Shown here in pieces: positions 25,578 through 34,249 of a DNA stretch of 48,145 nt. The notes beneath the pieces are model-generated. The model was not told the origin of the DNA. It saw nothing but the letters and a program-made list of their open reading frames with translations, and made no database searches. The translations under genes were made by a program, and so were the position numbers. Position 1 is the first letter of the stretch; each line of letters begins with the position of its first letter. Origin of the DNA: Planctomycetia bacterium (lineage in GTDB: Bacteria; Planctomycetota; Planctomycetia; Gemmatales; Gemmataceae); NCBI GenBank assembly GCA_005808665.1, contig SYLG01000021.1, forward strand, positions 1-48,145, in the 5' to 3' direction.

Positions 25578-26756
25578 TTATTTGGGTGCCACCTTCGGTT
25601 TGGGAGGTACCAATTTTTCTAAACCCAGCTGCTTTAGCTCTTCTTTTTCCATGGGGGTGTTCACCACCGGGAAAAAAGTCTCGCCACAGCGCATTAGGTA
25701 TAGTTCCCCATCTGCTTGAAATACAATGTAGGCCGGATCAATATGCAAAAGCTTTGCTTTTAGCATCGAGTTGTCATACTTATCTTTAATCGTGAAATCT
25801 GCCCAAGCGGCAGATGTACGCAATTTGGTTTCCCGGCCTCCCCGGTTTTGATCATAAACATAGGCTTCCCACCGACGGCCATCGCCCGAAATCGTGGTTA
25901 ACTTGACACCGGATAGGACCTCCTCCCGATCTTCTTCCGGGCCACGAACCACCGAAGGGGGAGGTGGGGGCGGGGAAGGTGGAGCCGGGGGCGGGTCGTC
26001 CGGGGGGAAAAACGGGTTGGCGGAAGCCAAAACAGAGTAATCGCGAGGATTGCTTGCCAAGACCATTTGATCGGATAAAGAACTTTTCGCCTCCTTTGCC
26101 AATTTATCCGGGACCAAAGGATTGTTTTTCAAGGCCCCAGGGACCATCAACCCTTCCACGGTAAGGAGGATTTTGAGGTCGGATTTGGTTTGGGCCTTTT
26201 TGGCGTTTTCAATTTTCATGGAGGGGACATGGTGTAACAGGGGTACCCGGTGCAACATCTCCAAAAATACGCCTAGATCTTCCAACCTGCCCTGGGTGCT
26301 AATCTCAAAGGAGATTGGTTTGTAAGCGTCCTTTTTGCCCTCCTTGAAATCCAATTTGGGTATGGATTGGGTGGTAAAGGACCTTCCGACGGAAACAACC
26401 GTATTATTGGGTTTGAATCCACTATTGGTCAAAAGGTCCCGTAAAAGCGTGGAATAGTCCATCCTCACTGAAGCCAAATGGGCATTTTGGGCATCCGCCC
26501 CTGGCTTTTCCGCCACCGGAAGACTCAGTTTTCGCCAACCCTGCAAGCGGGGATGGAGTTTCAGGATGGAGGCAACCTTGTTGCTCTCTTTTTCCAAATC
26601 CGATTCGAGGCGTCCCACCTCGGTTTCCAGGGACTCCACCTGGGTATGAAGGGAAGAAATGGGGGAATAAAAACCGTAATAAAATCCCCCGCCTCCGACC
26701 CCGAAAACCATGAGGCATCCCAGGATAAGTGCCAGTGTTTTTTCTCTGGGTGTCAT
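25578..26756 (-). CDS. GspM/PilO-like protein with a C-terminal GspC/PilP-like domain
   Basis: The product is 392 residues. It has one N-terminal membrane helix (~8-28), a coiled coil (~33-62), and a PilO/GspM-like ferredoxin-fold region to ~205, including ISFEISTQGRLEDLGVFLEML, the usual PilO pattern. A proline-rich linker (~248-270) is preceded by ANPFFPP. The final domain (~280-365), with LSGVKLTTISGDGRRWEAYV, AKLLHIDPAYIVFQADGELY and LMRCGE, resembles the small beta homology region of GspC or PilP, which contacts the secretin. It would thus be an inner-membrane platform protein that also takes the GspC role. The start overlaps the gspL stop (ATGA). The fusion reading is inference from pattern; the GspM/PilO half is firmer. 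Confidence 0.7.
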   Translation of the reverse strand: MTPREKTLALILGCLMVFGVGGGGFYYGFYSPISSLHTQVESLETEVGRLESDLEKESNKVASILKLHPRLQGWRKLSLPVAEKPGADAQNAHLASVRMDYSTLLRDLLTNSGFKPNNTVVSVGRSFTTQSIPKLDFKEGKKDAYKPISFEISTQGRLEDLGVFLEMLHRVPLLHHVPSMKIENAKKAQTKSDLKILLTVEGLMVPGALKNNPLVPDKLAKEAKSSLSDQMVLASNPRDYSVLASANPFFPPDDPPPAPPSPPPPPPSVVRGPEEDREEVLSGVKLTTISGDGRRWEAYVYDQNRGGRETKLRTSAAWADFTIKDKYDNSMLKAKLLHIDPAYIVFQADGELYLMRCGETFFPVVNTPMEKEELKQLGLEKLVPPKPKVAPK

Positions 26757-28435
26757 GATTTGGCCCCCTTTGGACCTTTGGAGGAATCATTGGTTGGTGC
26801 CTCCTTGGCAGGACCCGATTGGGACGAGTTCTCCTTGCTTTGAATTTCTTTGCCCGAGCCTTCTTTTTCCTTACTTCCTTTTTCCTTACTTTCTTTTTCA
26901 GTCTTGCCTTTGGCCTCGGATGATTGCCGTGGGTCATCTTCCTCTGAAGAATCCTTCGTTTCTTCTGCTTTAGCCTTTTTTTCGGGGGGGAGCTTGGCTG
27001 GAGGCTCCAGTTTGCGGAGGTAATCCCCCGGGGCCCGCCTCCTTACATCAATTTCCAAAGTAAAATCGGAACCTTTTTGCTCCTCTTTTTCTATTTTGTA
27101 GACCCCGTCCTTGCGCAATTCATCCACAAGGGATTTGAGGGCTTCGCGTTTTTCGGCCCCACCGGGAAGAGTTCCCTTGATGGTAAGATGGCTGCGAAAA
27201 TCACTCTCTTTTTCCGGGTTACGGCGAGGGGACGCAGACATTTCGGTCACCAAAAGATCTTTAGTATTGGGTATTCGATGGGAAATGTCATACACCTCAT
27301 CAAGCCAAACGACATCGTCCCATGCTCCCAAGGCCTGTAACCGTTTGGTGTCAATTTTGTTGACCTCAAGGTCCCGTTTCAATTCGTCCCGGCGAACTTT
27401 CAGCCCTGCGACTTCATCCTCAACCCGGTTTTTTACGCCCCAAAAATACCAACCCAAAATGACTAGTGCCAACATTCCCACCAGGGAATATAAAGCGAGC
27501 CGTTGCTGGCCCTCAGGAGAAGGGGGAGGCGGTTGTTTCGGATTCAGAAAATCGGGTTCAATTTTAAGCCCTTTTTCCTCCAGGCGTGCCATCCCTGCCA
27601 AAACGCCAAGGGAAGCCGTGAAATCTTCACAATTTGTCGGAATGGATGGGGCATCCAACACACCATCAAAAGGCATTATTCTTTGGAGAGGCAGGTTGGT
27701 GGCAAGGGCCAACTCGGCATCCTGATTCCACTTGGGTGGGGATATCAAAAACAGGGATTTGGGCACCAATGTGGGGTTTTGGGATCCAAAAAGGGTTAGG
27801 CTCCGGCGAATTTCCGGAATCAGGCTACTTCCAGGATTCAGGGACCGGCTGAAAAGCGGCTTGCCATCCCGAAGAACCACCAATTCCGCCCAACCCCCGC
27901 CCAAAGCAACAAGGCCTACCGTATCCCCCTTGGGTCCCAAATCTGCCATCAATCCCGACAAACCTGCCAACCTTGGACTTAAGCCCGCCAATTTTAGTTG
28001 GGACGAGGTGGCAATGGTTTTCCATGTTTTAAAAAGCTCATTGCGAAGGAGAAGGGCTAAAATCCGCCGCTCTTCCATCCCGGGCAAATCGACCGAGACA
28101 TAGTCCAATTTGACCTCATCGGGCGACTCATTCAGGTCTCGCATTACCTGGTAGCCAACCAAACCGGGTTCTTCCGCGGGTCCCACCTTGGGAAGAGTCA
28201 ACTGCCTTGCAATAAGGCGATCCCTGGGCAACGAAACCACCAACCGGGCACCCGGCACTGCAAAATCCTTGAGAAAGGCTTTGAGTTGATCGGCCTGCTC
28301 TTCCGCCATAACAGGATTGGGACTGCCTTCGGTGGCAATGGTAAGGACTTTGCAACCGCCAAGCCCCTTGCGGGCGGTTAAGCCCAAAATGCTTAACCGG
28401 TCATTATCCCAATCAATATAAACCTTGCGGATCAT
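26753..28435 (-). CDS. gspL: GspL-like protein: PilM-type actin fold fused to PilN-type domain
   Basis: The product is 560 residues. Residues 1-275 form a PilM/GspL actin-like domain (RKVYIDWDNDRLSILGL, LVVSLPRDRLIARQLTLPKV, VGLVALGGGWAELVVLRDG). A Pro-rich linker, one membrane helix (~314-334), a coiled coil (~335-362) and a PilN-like periplasmic domain (~365-475) follow. The last ~80 residues are a Lys/Glu/Ser-rich charged tail, which is not usual. GspL recruits the GspE ATPase to the inner-membrane platform and pairs with GspM, here translationally coupled downstream by a four-base overlap. It is 96 bases after gspK. Confidence 0.85.
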   Translation of the reverse strand: MIRKVYIDWDNDRLSILGLTARKGLGGCKVLTIATEGSPNPVMAEEQADQLKAFLKDFAVPGARLVVSLPRDRLIARQLTLPKVGPAEEPGLVGYQVMRDLNESPDEVKLDYVSVDLPGMEERRILALLLRNELFKTWKTIATSSQLKLAGLSPRLAGLSGLMADLGPKGDTVGLVALGGGWAELVVLRDGKPLFSRSLNPGSSLIPEIRRSLTLFGSQNPTLVPKSLFLISPPKWNQDAELALATNLPLQRIMPFDGVLDAPSIPTNCEDFTASLGVLAGMARLEEKGLKIEPDFLNPKQPPPPSPEGQQRLALYSLVGMLALVILGWYFWGVKNRVEDEVAGLKVRRDELKRDLEVNKIDTKRLQALGAWDDVVWLDEVYDISHRIPNTKDLLVTEMSASPRRNPEKESDFRSHLTIKGTLPGGAEKREALKSLVDELRKDGVYKIEKEEQKGSDFTLEIDVRRRAPGDYLRKLEPPAKLPPEKKAKAEETKDSSEEDDPRQSSEAKGKTEKESKEKGSKEKEGSGKEIQSKENSSQSGPAKEAPTNDSSKGPKGAKS

Positions 28436-28531
28436 GGATTACTCCAAGCCAACCTTCGGTGTACTGTGGTGGGAATCCATTCCCTCTGGTCAAATACCCC
28501 AAGAACCCGGGGAAGGGCTAAACCCCAAAAA

Positions 28532-30034
28532 CTATAAGCCCGCCAATTTTGCCGGGTCAGCTCCAGCATCCCGGGCTTGACGGGCCTTTTCCGAAAGGTC
28601 CCGGAAGTATACCACACGAGGCCTTGGACCGCTGGTATCAACCACGACTTCCATTAGGCTCATTGGGCCGCTTCCATCGAGTTTACCCATTATGCGGACT
28701 CGGTAGGCTGTGGAAAACCCGGTAACATACCTTTCAATGGAGCGAATTTTGGAGGGGTCCATATTGGCTTCCGTGAACAACCAGGTGGGGCTTTGGTAGA
28801 GCGGATCCCCGGAGCTCATCGCCGAGGGCCGATATCCAACAATGTTTTGGAGGTCCGATTCCATCAAAGAGGGCAATCCGGCAAGCAAGGCCGGTTGGGC
28901 GGTTAGCAGGTTGAGTTTGCCAGGCAAATCCAAATCCTGACTGGTGGAAAACCCCTGGTAAAGTAGGGGTAGATATTGCCTGGCGGTTATGGGGTCCTTG
29001 AGTGGGCTGGGAAAGGTCACGGTTGCCTGGGTCTTTCCCTCACCGACTTTGACATCCACATTTTTGGATACAAGATCCATGATGTTGGAGATCTTGTTCA
29101 GTTTGGTCATTCCCGTAGAGGCTTCCTGGATTTTTTTGTTAAGCTCGGTGGTGACTTTGGTGTAGTCCGCATTAGCCATGCCACCTACGCCGGAGCTTGA
29201 GCCTTTTCCCGCAGCAAGGTTGGCAAGGACAGTGACCGTGCTAACGGGTTGTTTGGATGCCCCATAAAGCCTGTAGGCCATTATAAAATTGGTCACCCGC
29301 TCACCCACCATGGTGTTCAAACCTTGTTGCATGGTGGCAAGGTCCGGATTGTTGAAATTGATCTTTGGGGTCCAGGCGTTGGTGGAAGAATTGGATGGCT
29401 GAACCAGGTTTTGCTCCCGGGAATAGACGGTAAAAAAGCTGGCCAAACCCGGGCTTGTCGAGTCACCAAAAAGGATTTCCTGGGAAACCCCTTTCACCAA
29501 AAGCAATTCATCGATGCTGTCCAGGGGACCATTTTTACAGTAATAGGAGGGTTGAAGGAGGTTGTAATATTCGTTTTCCGCCCCGCCTTCTCCAGGGGTA
29601 TCGTTGTTGTCCACCCAGTCGACAATGGAGTCGATGATATTGTCCGCCAGGGTTGGAATCTGAACCTGCATCCGTTTGAGGGTGGATTTCAGGATTTCGC
29701 CGTTTGGATCCACCTGAAGGAGGGCATTGATGTTCCACTTGGCGGATTCATCATCCACCGTGAGAACCTCAAAAGTACCCATCTGCTTCCCGCCGCCAAG
29801 GGAAAGGGATTGGACGGTTCCGGCTTGGGGAATATTGCCTTGAGCCAATTCGGAAAGGACGAAAGCCACACCGGAGTCTGCCAGGGCACGAGCTTGAACA
29901 AGACGAACCGCAGAATCCGTGGCACGGTATTCCGCCACCATGTTGTCATTGAACCGGTAGGCAACCAGGGCCAAAAAAGAGACCACCAAAAGCACCGCAA
30001 ACAACACAACCCCTCTGCGGATTTCTCCGGGCAA
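28532..30034 (-). CDS. gspK: GspK-like minor pseudopilin
   Basis: The product is about 500 residues. The N-terminus has the prepilin cleavage site RRG|VVLFAVLLVVSFLALVAY, lacking the Glu at +5 as is typical of GspK, the tip pseudopilin. The large globular part contains the GspK block DSIVDWVDNND, GAENEYYN, and PLDSIDELLLVKGV. The start is uncertain. A TTG at 30034 has no ribosome site, while AAGGGG (30076-30081) sits eight bases before an in-frame ATT at 30067 that would give MKLNLKPNRLPLPGEIRRG. GspK with GspI and GspJ caps the pseudopilus. It is longer than enterobacterial GspK (about 320). Confidence 0.88.
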   Translation of the reverse strand: MPGEIRRGVVLFAVLLVVSFLALVAYRFNDNMVAEYRATDSAVRLVQARALADSGVAFVLSELAQGNIPQAGTVQSLSLGGGKQMGTFEVLTVDDESAKWNINALLQVDPNGEILKSTLKRMQVQIPTLADNIIDSIVDWVDNNDTPGEGGAENEYYNLLQPSYYCKNGPLDSIDELLLVKGVSQEILFGDSTSPGLASFFTVYSREQNLVQPSNSSTNAWTPKINFNNPDLATMQQGLNTMVGERVTNFIMAYRLYGASKQPVSTVTVLANLAAGKGSSSGVGGMANADYTKVTTELNKKIQEASTGMTKLNKISNIMDLVSKNVDVKVGEGKTQATVTFPSPLKDPITARQYLPLLYQGFSTSQDLDLPGKLNLLTAQPALLAGLPSLMESDLQNIVGYRPSAMSSGDPLYQSPTWLFTEANMDPSKIRSIERYVTGFSTAYRVRIMGKLDGSGPMSLMEVVVDTSGPRPRVVYFRDLSEKARQARDAGADPAKLAGL

Positions 30035-30079
30035 GGGCAGGCGATTCGGTTTCAGATTGAGTTTAATGGTAATTACCCC

Positions 30080-31390
30080 TTATTTTGCCTTGCTGCCACC
30101 GCTGGCCCCTGTCGAGGTCCCTGGGGGTTTGGTTGCGCCTGAACCTTGGCTACCGCCGGACGGTCTGGCACCACCTGTAGATCCGGTGGAGCCCGTTTTG
30201 GCACCACCCGAAGATCCGGAGGAGCCCGTTTTGGCACCAGAAGAGGAAGAGCCCCCGGAGGATGACCCAGTTTTCGCACCGGAGGAGGAAGATCCCCCGG
30301 GGGAGGCTCCACTGGACCCGGCATTGGAACTTTCGGCAGAAGCCGCACCCGTACCCGGGTCATTGGCACCAGGACTTACCACTTTGCCAAGGCCAATGGT
30401 GTTAGCGGTGGGAAGGGCAACAACCTGTGAGTATTTGCGAGTTGTTTTCCCATCCCCGAAATCCATTTCCACCTCGATTTTCACGGCCCGAGGGGGGCCT
30501 TGGGGTGTCGAATGGTCATAACTCAGGGCCCTACTATCCCAAAAATTGGTCCAATACCCCGGGGTGCCATCGTTATAACTGAACTGGATGGAACGAACTT
30601 CAGGAGCAATGATGTACTGGTCCACATCGGTGGGAAGGATTCCTGTACTAACCACTTCGGGGGAGGAGACCTGACTGGACTCCCAACGGGCAAGTCCCAG
30701 CCCTTCCCCCGCAACCCAATAGGTGATTCGCTTGATATCACAGGTTGGCCCCGAATTTACCCCGGTCTGGCCCCCATTGCCTGCCATGGGTTTGACATAG
30801 GGTAAGGTTCCGGCTTGAAAGGCGGTTACTTGACTTTCATAACCCACAATTCCTGGAATGAAAAGGACCCTTGTTAGGGCTGGAGTATCCGTCGAAGAGC
30901 TTGAGGAGGAGCCACTCCCTGACGAGGAGTTGCCACCAGATGAGGTCCCGGAAGAATTGGAGGAGCTTCCGGATCCAGAGGAGGCTCCCGAACTTCCGGA
31001 GGATCCGCTGGAACCTGATGAACCCGTTGACCCGGTGGAACCTGTTGACCCGGAGGATCCTGTGGAACCTGTTGAGGATGAATCTGTGGCCGAGGAATCG
31101 GTGGAACCGCCCTCCTCCACCGGATACGACAACTCTCCACTTCGGAATGGTCCGGGATTATTGACTGTGATGGATCCCACCATGTCCCTTGCAATGCGGT
31201 CCATCAACGCCCGGGCCAAGGTAGATTGGGCGATAGCATCGCGGCTGTTTTGAGTCGTTAAAACTTGAAACTCCACCACTACATAAAGCCCACCCAAGAG
31301 AAAAACACTAATGGCACTGGCCAATAGGGCTTCAAGAAGGGTAAATCCCTGCCTTTTGAAATCCTGTTTGGGACAACCAGTGCTTCTCAT
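30080..31390 (-). CDS. gspJ: GspJ-like minor pseudopilin with Ser/Gly-rich insert and tail
   Basis: The product is 436 residues from the ATG at 31390, which has AAGGA nine bases upstream. An in-frame ATG at 31429 overlaps the gspI stop (ATGA) and would add 13 residues. The prepilin peptide is KRQG|FTLLEALLASAISVFLLGGL with Glu at +5. Family features include STLARALMDRIARDMVGSI and IKRITYWVAGEGLGLARWE. Two low-complexity stretches are present: a Ser/Gly/Thr tract (~96-167) inside the globular domain and a Ser/Gly/Lys tail (~348-436) with repeated SSGAKTGSS. The normal GspJ is about 200 residues, so the extra length is almost all low complexity. Confidence 0.85.
   Translation of the reverse strand: MRSTGCPKQDFKRQGFTLLEALLASAISVFLLGGLYVVVEFQVLTTQNSRDAIAQSTLARALMDRIARDMVGSITVNNPGPFRSGELSYPVEEGGSTDSSATDSSSTGSTGSSGSTGSTGSTGSSGSSGSSGSSGASSGSGSSSNSSGTSSGGNSSSGSGSSSSSSTDTPALTRVLFIPGIVGYESQVTAFQAGTLPYVKPMAGNGGQTGVNSGPTCDIKRITYWVAGEGLGLARWESSQVSSPEVVSTGILPTDVDQYIIAPEVRSIQFSYNDGTPGYWTNFWDSRALSYDHSTPQGPPRAVKIEVEMDFGDGKTTRKYSQVVALPTANTIGLGKVVSPGANDPGTGAASAESSNAGSSGASPGGSSSSGAKTGSSSGGSSSSGAKTGSSGSSGGAKTGSTGSTGGARPSGGSQGSGATKPPGTSTGASGGSKAK
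30890..31105. repeat. Ser/Gly codon repeat inside gspJ
   Basis: About 216 bases encode near-pure Ser, Gly and Thr (GSTGSSGSTGSTGS type). The segment interrupts the GspJ fold between RSGELSYPVEEGG and TPALTRVLFIPG, where a loop must be. A second Ser/Gly-coding tract (about 30083-30349) encodes the tail. Confidence 0.75.
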
Positions 31391-31397
31391 GAAAACC

Positions 31398-31423
31398 AAT
31401 CCTTTGAACGAATCCTTTGAACG
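31398..31423. repeat. Two tandem 13-base units before the gspJ start
   Basis: AATCCTTTGAACG occurs twice in direct succession on the plus strand. On the coding strand each unit carries AAAGGAT, a Shine-Dalgarno-like element. The repeat lies between the two candidate gspJ starts, so copy number changes both the spacing and the frame of the upstream ATG. Confidence 0.75.
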
Positions 31424-31425
31424 AA

Positions 31426-31938
31426 TCATTTGCCCGTAGTACCAGTTGAGCTACTCCCCGTGGAACCTGCGGAACCGGTCGTAGCGGCCCCATTTGTACC
31501 CGTGGTCCCGGTGCCTTGGTCGGTTTCCTCGGGAATAGCATCCATCGTGCTACCCAGGGCCTGGGGATCGGCCAAGTATTGAACCAACTCCACCTTTGAC
31601 CGGGCAAATCCATCCCTTTGGGCTGTAATCGTCACCTGAAAAAGAACGGGTCCAAGCGGCTGGACATCGGCGGTCCAAATGTAACGATCATCCGTTTCCC
31701 AATTGCCGTTGGCATTGGAAAGGGCGGTAAAGCCCGCCTTCATCTCGGCTACCTTGGATTCCGCAACCAAAAGGGCAATGCTGCGCTGGCCAGCCTCCTC
31801 GGCCCGTTCCCTGGCCATGTCCACCAGGTTGCTAATCGCCATGATCGACATGAAAAAAATAGCCAAGGCGATCAACACTTCCAACAGGGTCATTCCCTGG
31901 CGGCGGCCAGACCTTGGGCGTCGTGGAAAAGGCTTCAT
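31426..31938 (-). CDS. gspI: GspI-like minor pseudopilin
   Basis: The product is 170 residues with the prepilin site RRQG|MTLLEVLIALAIFFMSIMAISNL (cleavage after residue 15, Glu at +5). The segment GQRSIALLVAESKVAEM is typical of GspI. The C-terminal 30 residues are a Thr/Gly/Ser tail (GTGTTGTNGAATTGSAGS). AAAGGTG precedes the ATG. It starts four bases after gspH and overlaps the next gene. Role: nucleates the pseudopilus tip with GspJ and GspK. Confidence 0.85.
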   Translation of the reverse strand: MKPFPRRPRSGRRQGMTLLEVLIALAIFFMSIMAISNLVDMARERAEEAGQRSIALLVAESKVAEMKAGFTALSNANGNWETDDRYIWTADVQPLGPVLFQVTITAQRDGFARSKVELVQYLADPQALGSTMDAIPEETDQGTGTTGTNGAATTGSAGSTGSSSTGTTGK

Positions 31939-31942
31939 GTTT

Positions 31943-32485
31943 TCACCTTTCCACCGAAGAGGTTCCTGTCAAAGCCCGAAGGTTGATCAGAATCGACCGG
32001 ACACCCAACCCTTCACACGAAAGGGTCGCATCCACATCCGCCCTTCCATCCGGAAAAAAAACAGCCACCTGCACCCAGGAGTTTGGATTGACCGAACCGA
32101 CCTCCTGGGCCGTTTGCCGATCTCCAAAATCCATGACCTCGCCCTCGGAAACGCCATGATCAAGGGCTACTACCACCCCATCAGGCAGCGAATCTTCATG
32201 TTCTTCGGAATCGTCCCCGGAGCCCCCGGTCCAAAACTCATCGCGATCGGGTGCCGCACGGAGGTTGCCCGCACCATCGACAATGCACAGCCTATAGGGT
32301 TCCCCCTCCTCTATGGCGAGGTGGCGAGCCATGGCAATGACTTCCCGGATGGTATCCGATGCCGATTTAAGGGTTTGCCCTTTGAACCATCCCGTCATGG
32401 TGGGATAGGCCATTGCCGAAAGCATGACGATTACCGCCAAGACCAACACCATCTCCAGAATGGTGAATCCGCCTCGGCGCTTCAT
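31943..32485 (-). CDS. gspH: GspH-like minor pseudopilin
   Basis: The product is 180 residues with a short leader and prepilin site RRGG|FTILEMVLVLAVIVMLSAMAYP. The GspH-type segment TLKSASDTIREVIAMARHLAIEEGEPYRLCI follows, and a central acidic stretch (SGDDSEEHEDSLPDG). GGAGG lies eight bases before the ATG. The position between the major pseudopilin and gspI is the standard order. Confidence 0.85.
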   Translation of the reverse strand: MKRRGGFTILEMVLVLAVIVMLSAMAYPTMTGWFKGQTLKSASDTIREVIAMARHLAIEEGEPYRLCIVDGAGNLRAAPDRDEFWTGGSGDDSEEHEDSLPDGVVVALDHGVSEGEVMDFGDRQTAQEVGSVNPNSWVQVAVFFPDGRADVDATLSCEGLGVRSILINLRALTGTSSVER

Positions 32486-32514
32486 GTGCGTAGCCTCCGG
32501 GAGTTAAAGGGGCG

Positions 32515-32928
32515 TTATTTGGGTGCATTACCCAAGGGTTTGCCCGCCTTGGTGGTGGTCCAAACATAACAGGTTCGATTGTTTTCATCCTCAACAACCT
32601 GAAACTGAAAGGGTTGACCCCAGGGATCAATCAGAGTTTCGGGTTTTTCCAAGTAGGAGGGAACCAATTCCTGAAGAGACCCAGGCCACTCCCCTGTGTT
32701 GGTTTTGTAGGATTTTGCGGCAGTTGAAATGGTGGTGGAGTTGATCGCGGCGGTTTTCTCCTTGGACCGTTCCAGTTCATTCATGAAGGCTACCGATCCA
32801 AGACCCGCCAGCACGACAATGATCGCCATGACGACCAGGATTTCCATCAGGGTAAAGCCACGGCGTGTTAGGTGGCCTGCAACTCTCAAGGGGCGATTTG
32901 TCAATTGGTTTTCAAGGTTGATACGCAT
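32515..32928 (-). CDS. gspG: GspG-like major pseudopilin
   Basis: The product is 137 residues. The leader ends TRRG|FTLMEILVVMAIIVVLAGLGSVAF with Glu at +5. The GspG hallmarks are present: a helical KTAAINSTTISTAAKSYKTNTGEWP region and the DPWGQPFQF motif near the C-terminus. It should polymerise into the periplasmic pseudopilus. The 24-residue leader is longer than usual. GGAG sits nine bases before the ATG. It follows gspF by 83 bases. Confidence 0.92.
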   Translation of the reverse strand: MRINLENQLTNRPLRVAGHLTRRGFTLMEILVVMAIIVVLAGLGSVAFMNELERSKEKTAAINSTTISTAAKSYKTNTGEWPGSLQELVPSYLEKPETLIDPWGQPFQFQVVEDENNRTCYVWTTTKAGKPLGNAPK

Positions 32929-33011
32929 AATTCGCTACTCCGTTCAAAAATCAGCCAAGTCAGGTGGGTATCCTAATTATGAGGATCCCCTGATTAAAGG
33001 GGGATGATAAA

Positions 33012-34217
33012 TCAATCGATGGCACTCGACATTCGGAAGACGGGTAACAAAAGGCCCGCAACAACCATTAATGTGAGTGCCGCCATCACCAACAACATCA
33101 TGGGTTCCAAAAGCCGGACAAAAAGATCCAACTCCCGGGTAGTACGCTTTTCCAAGCTGTTAGCAATGTCAAGCAATACCTTTTCCAAATTGTTGCTTTC
33201 CTCCCCCACCGAGACCATTTCCACCAGGTCCTTGGGGAAATACTTGCTGTTGGCCAAAGGGGTGGCCAAACTATCCCCAGCCTTGATGTTTTCGGCACTT
33301 TTTTCAATAGCTTCGGCAATCATTTTATTGCCCGTGGAATCTTTTGCGATTCTAAGCGATTGAAGGATAGGAATACCATTCTTTAAAAGTGTACCCAATA
33401 TCCGGGCAAATCGGGCGATCGCCAAGCTTAAAAAGATCCGGCCTGCTCCCGGAAGAGCAATCTTGAACGCATCGACGGACTTTCGCCCGGTTTCGGATTC
33501 GGCCCAGCGTTTGAAACAATACCAAAGGCCAACCCCAATCAGGACCAGAAAAATGCCATAGGTCTGAAGGGTGTGGCTTAAGCCAATGAGAGCCTCGGTG
33601 ATCAAAGGCAGCTGGCCTTTTTCCCGGAGCCTGGTGAATATCTGTTCAAACTGGGGTACGAAAAAAATGACCAATATGTTGAGGATGATAAAACCAATAA
33701 CGGCCAGGAAAATCGGGTAGGCCATGGCTCCGGTGACCTTGGCCCGAAGCTCTTCCTGCTGTTCGGTAAAATCGGCGATTCGCCGCAAGACATCCTCCAG
33801 GAACCCACCCTCTTGCCCCGCCAAAACCATACTGACGGCAAGCTCGCCGAAAACTTTGGGATGCATTCCAAAGGCTTGGGCCAATCCGGTTCCTTCGGCA
33901 ACCTTGCTCCGGACTTCCTTGATGACAGCTGAAAAGGCCGGGTTGGACGATTGCCGTTCCAAAATCTCCAACGATCTCAAAAGGGGCACACCGGACTGAA
34001 GCAGGTCCGCAAGCTGGGAAAAAAAACTCGTCAAGACCCGGGTAGAGACCCGAATGGCGGATCCCGTGCGAACTGTTCCCTGAACCACCTCTACCTTGAT
34101 GGGCATCAAACCGCGTGAATCCAACACCGACACGGCTTCCCGTTCGGTATTGGCGGACAATACGCCCTGACTCTTTTGACCTGTTGCCCCCAAGGCGATA
34201 TAGCTGAAATCCGGCAT
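33012..34217 (-). CDS. gspF: Type II secretion inner-membrane platform protein GspF
   Basis: The product is 401 residues, the family length. It starts MPDFSYIALGATGQKSQGVL and has two cytoplasmic GspF domains, the first with FSQLADLLQSGVPLLRSLEIL and the second with FARILGTLLKNGIPILQSLRIA. Three membrane segments are visible, including IFLAVIGFIILNILVIFFVP and the C-terminal MLLVMAALTLMVVAGLLLP. It links the GspE ATPase to pseudopilus assembly. It lies 32 bases after gspE. Confidence 0.95.
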   Translation of the reverse strand: MPDFSYIALGATGQKSQGVLSANTEREAVSVLDSRGLMPIKVEVVQGTVRTGSAIRVSTRVLTSFFSQLADLLQSGVPLLRSLEILERQSSNPAFSAVIKEVRSKVAEGTGLAQAFGMHPKVFGELAVSMVLAGQEGGFLEDVLRRIADFTEQQEELRAKVTGAMAYPIFLAVIGFIILNILVIFFVPQFEQIFTRLREKGQLPLITEALIGLSHTLQTYGIFLVLIGVGLWYCFKRWAESETGRKSVDAFKIALPGAGRIFLSLAIARFARILGTLLKNGIPILQSLRIAKDSTGNKMIAEAIEKSAENIKAGDSLATPLANSKYFPKDLVEMVSVGEESNNLEKVLLDIANSLEKRTTRELDLFVRLLEPMMLLVMAALTLMVVAGLLLPVFRMSSAID

Positions 34218-34249
34218 TTCTAATGTTTTCCTGTGGGAGTGCCGTTGGC

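Noticed and set aside
30057-31253. Long plus-strand frames rich in Glu/Pro opposite gspJ
   Set aside because: They mirror Ser/Gly codons of gspJ on the other strand; the minus-strand reading has the prepilin motif.
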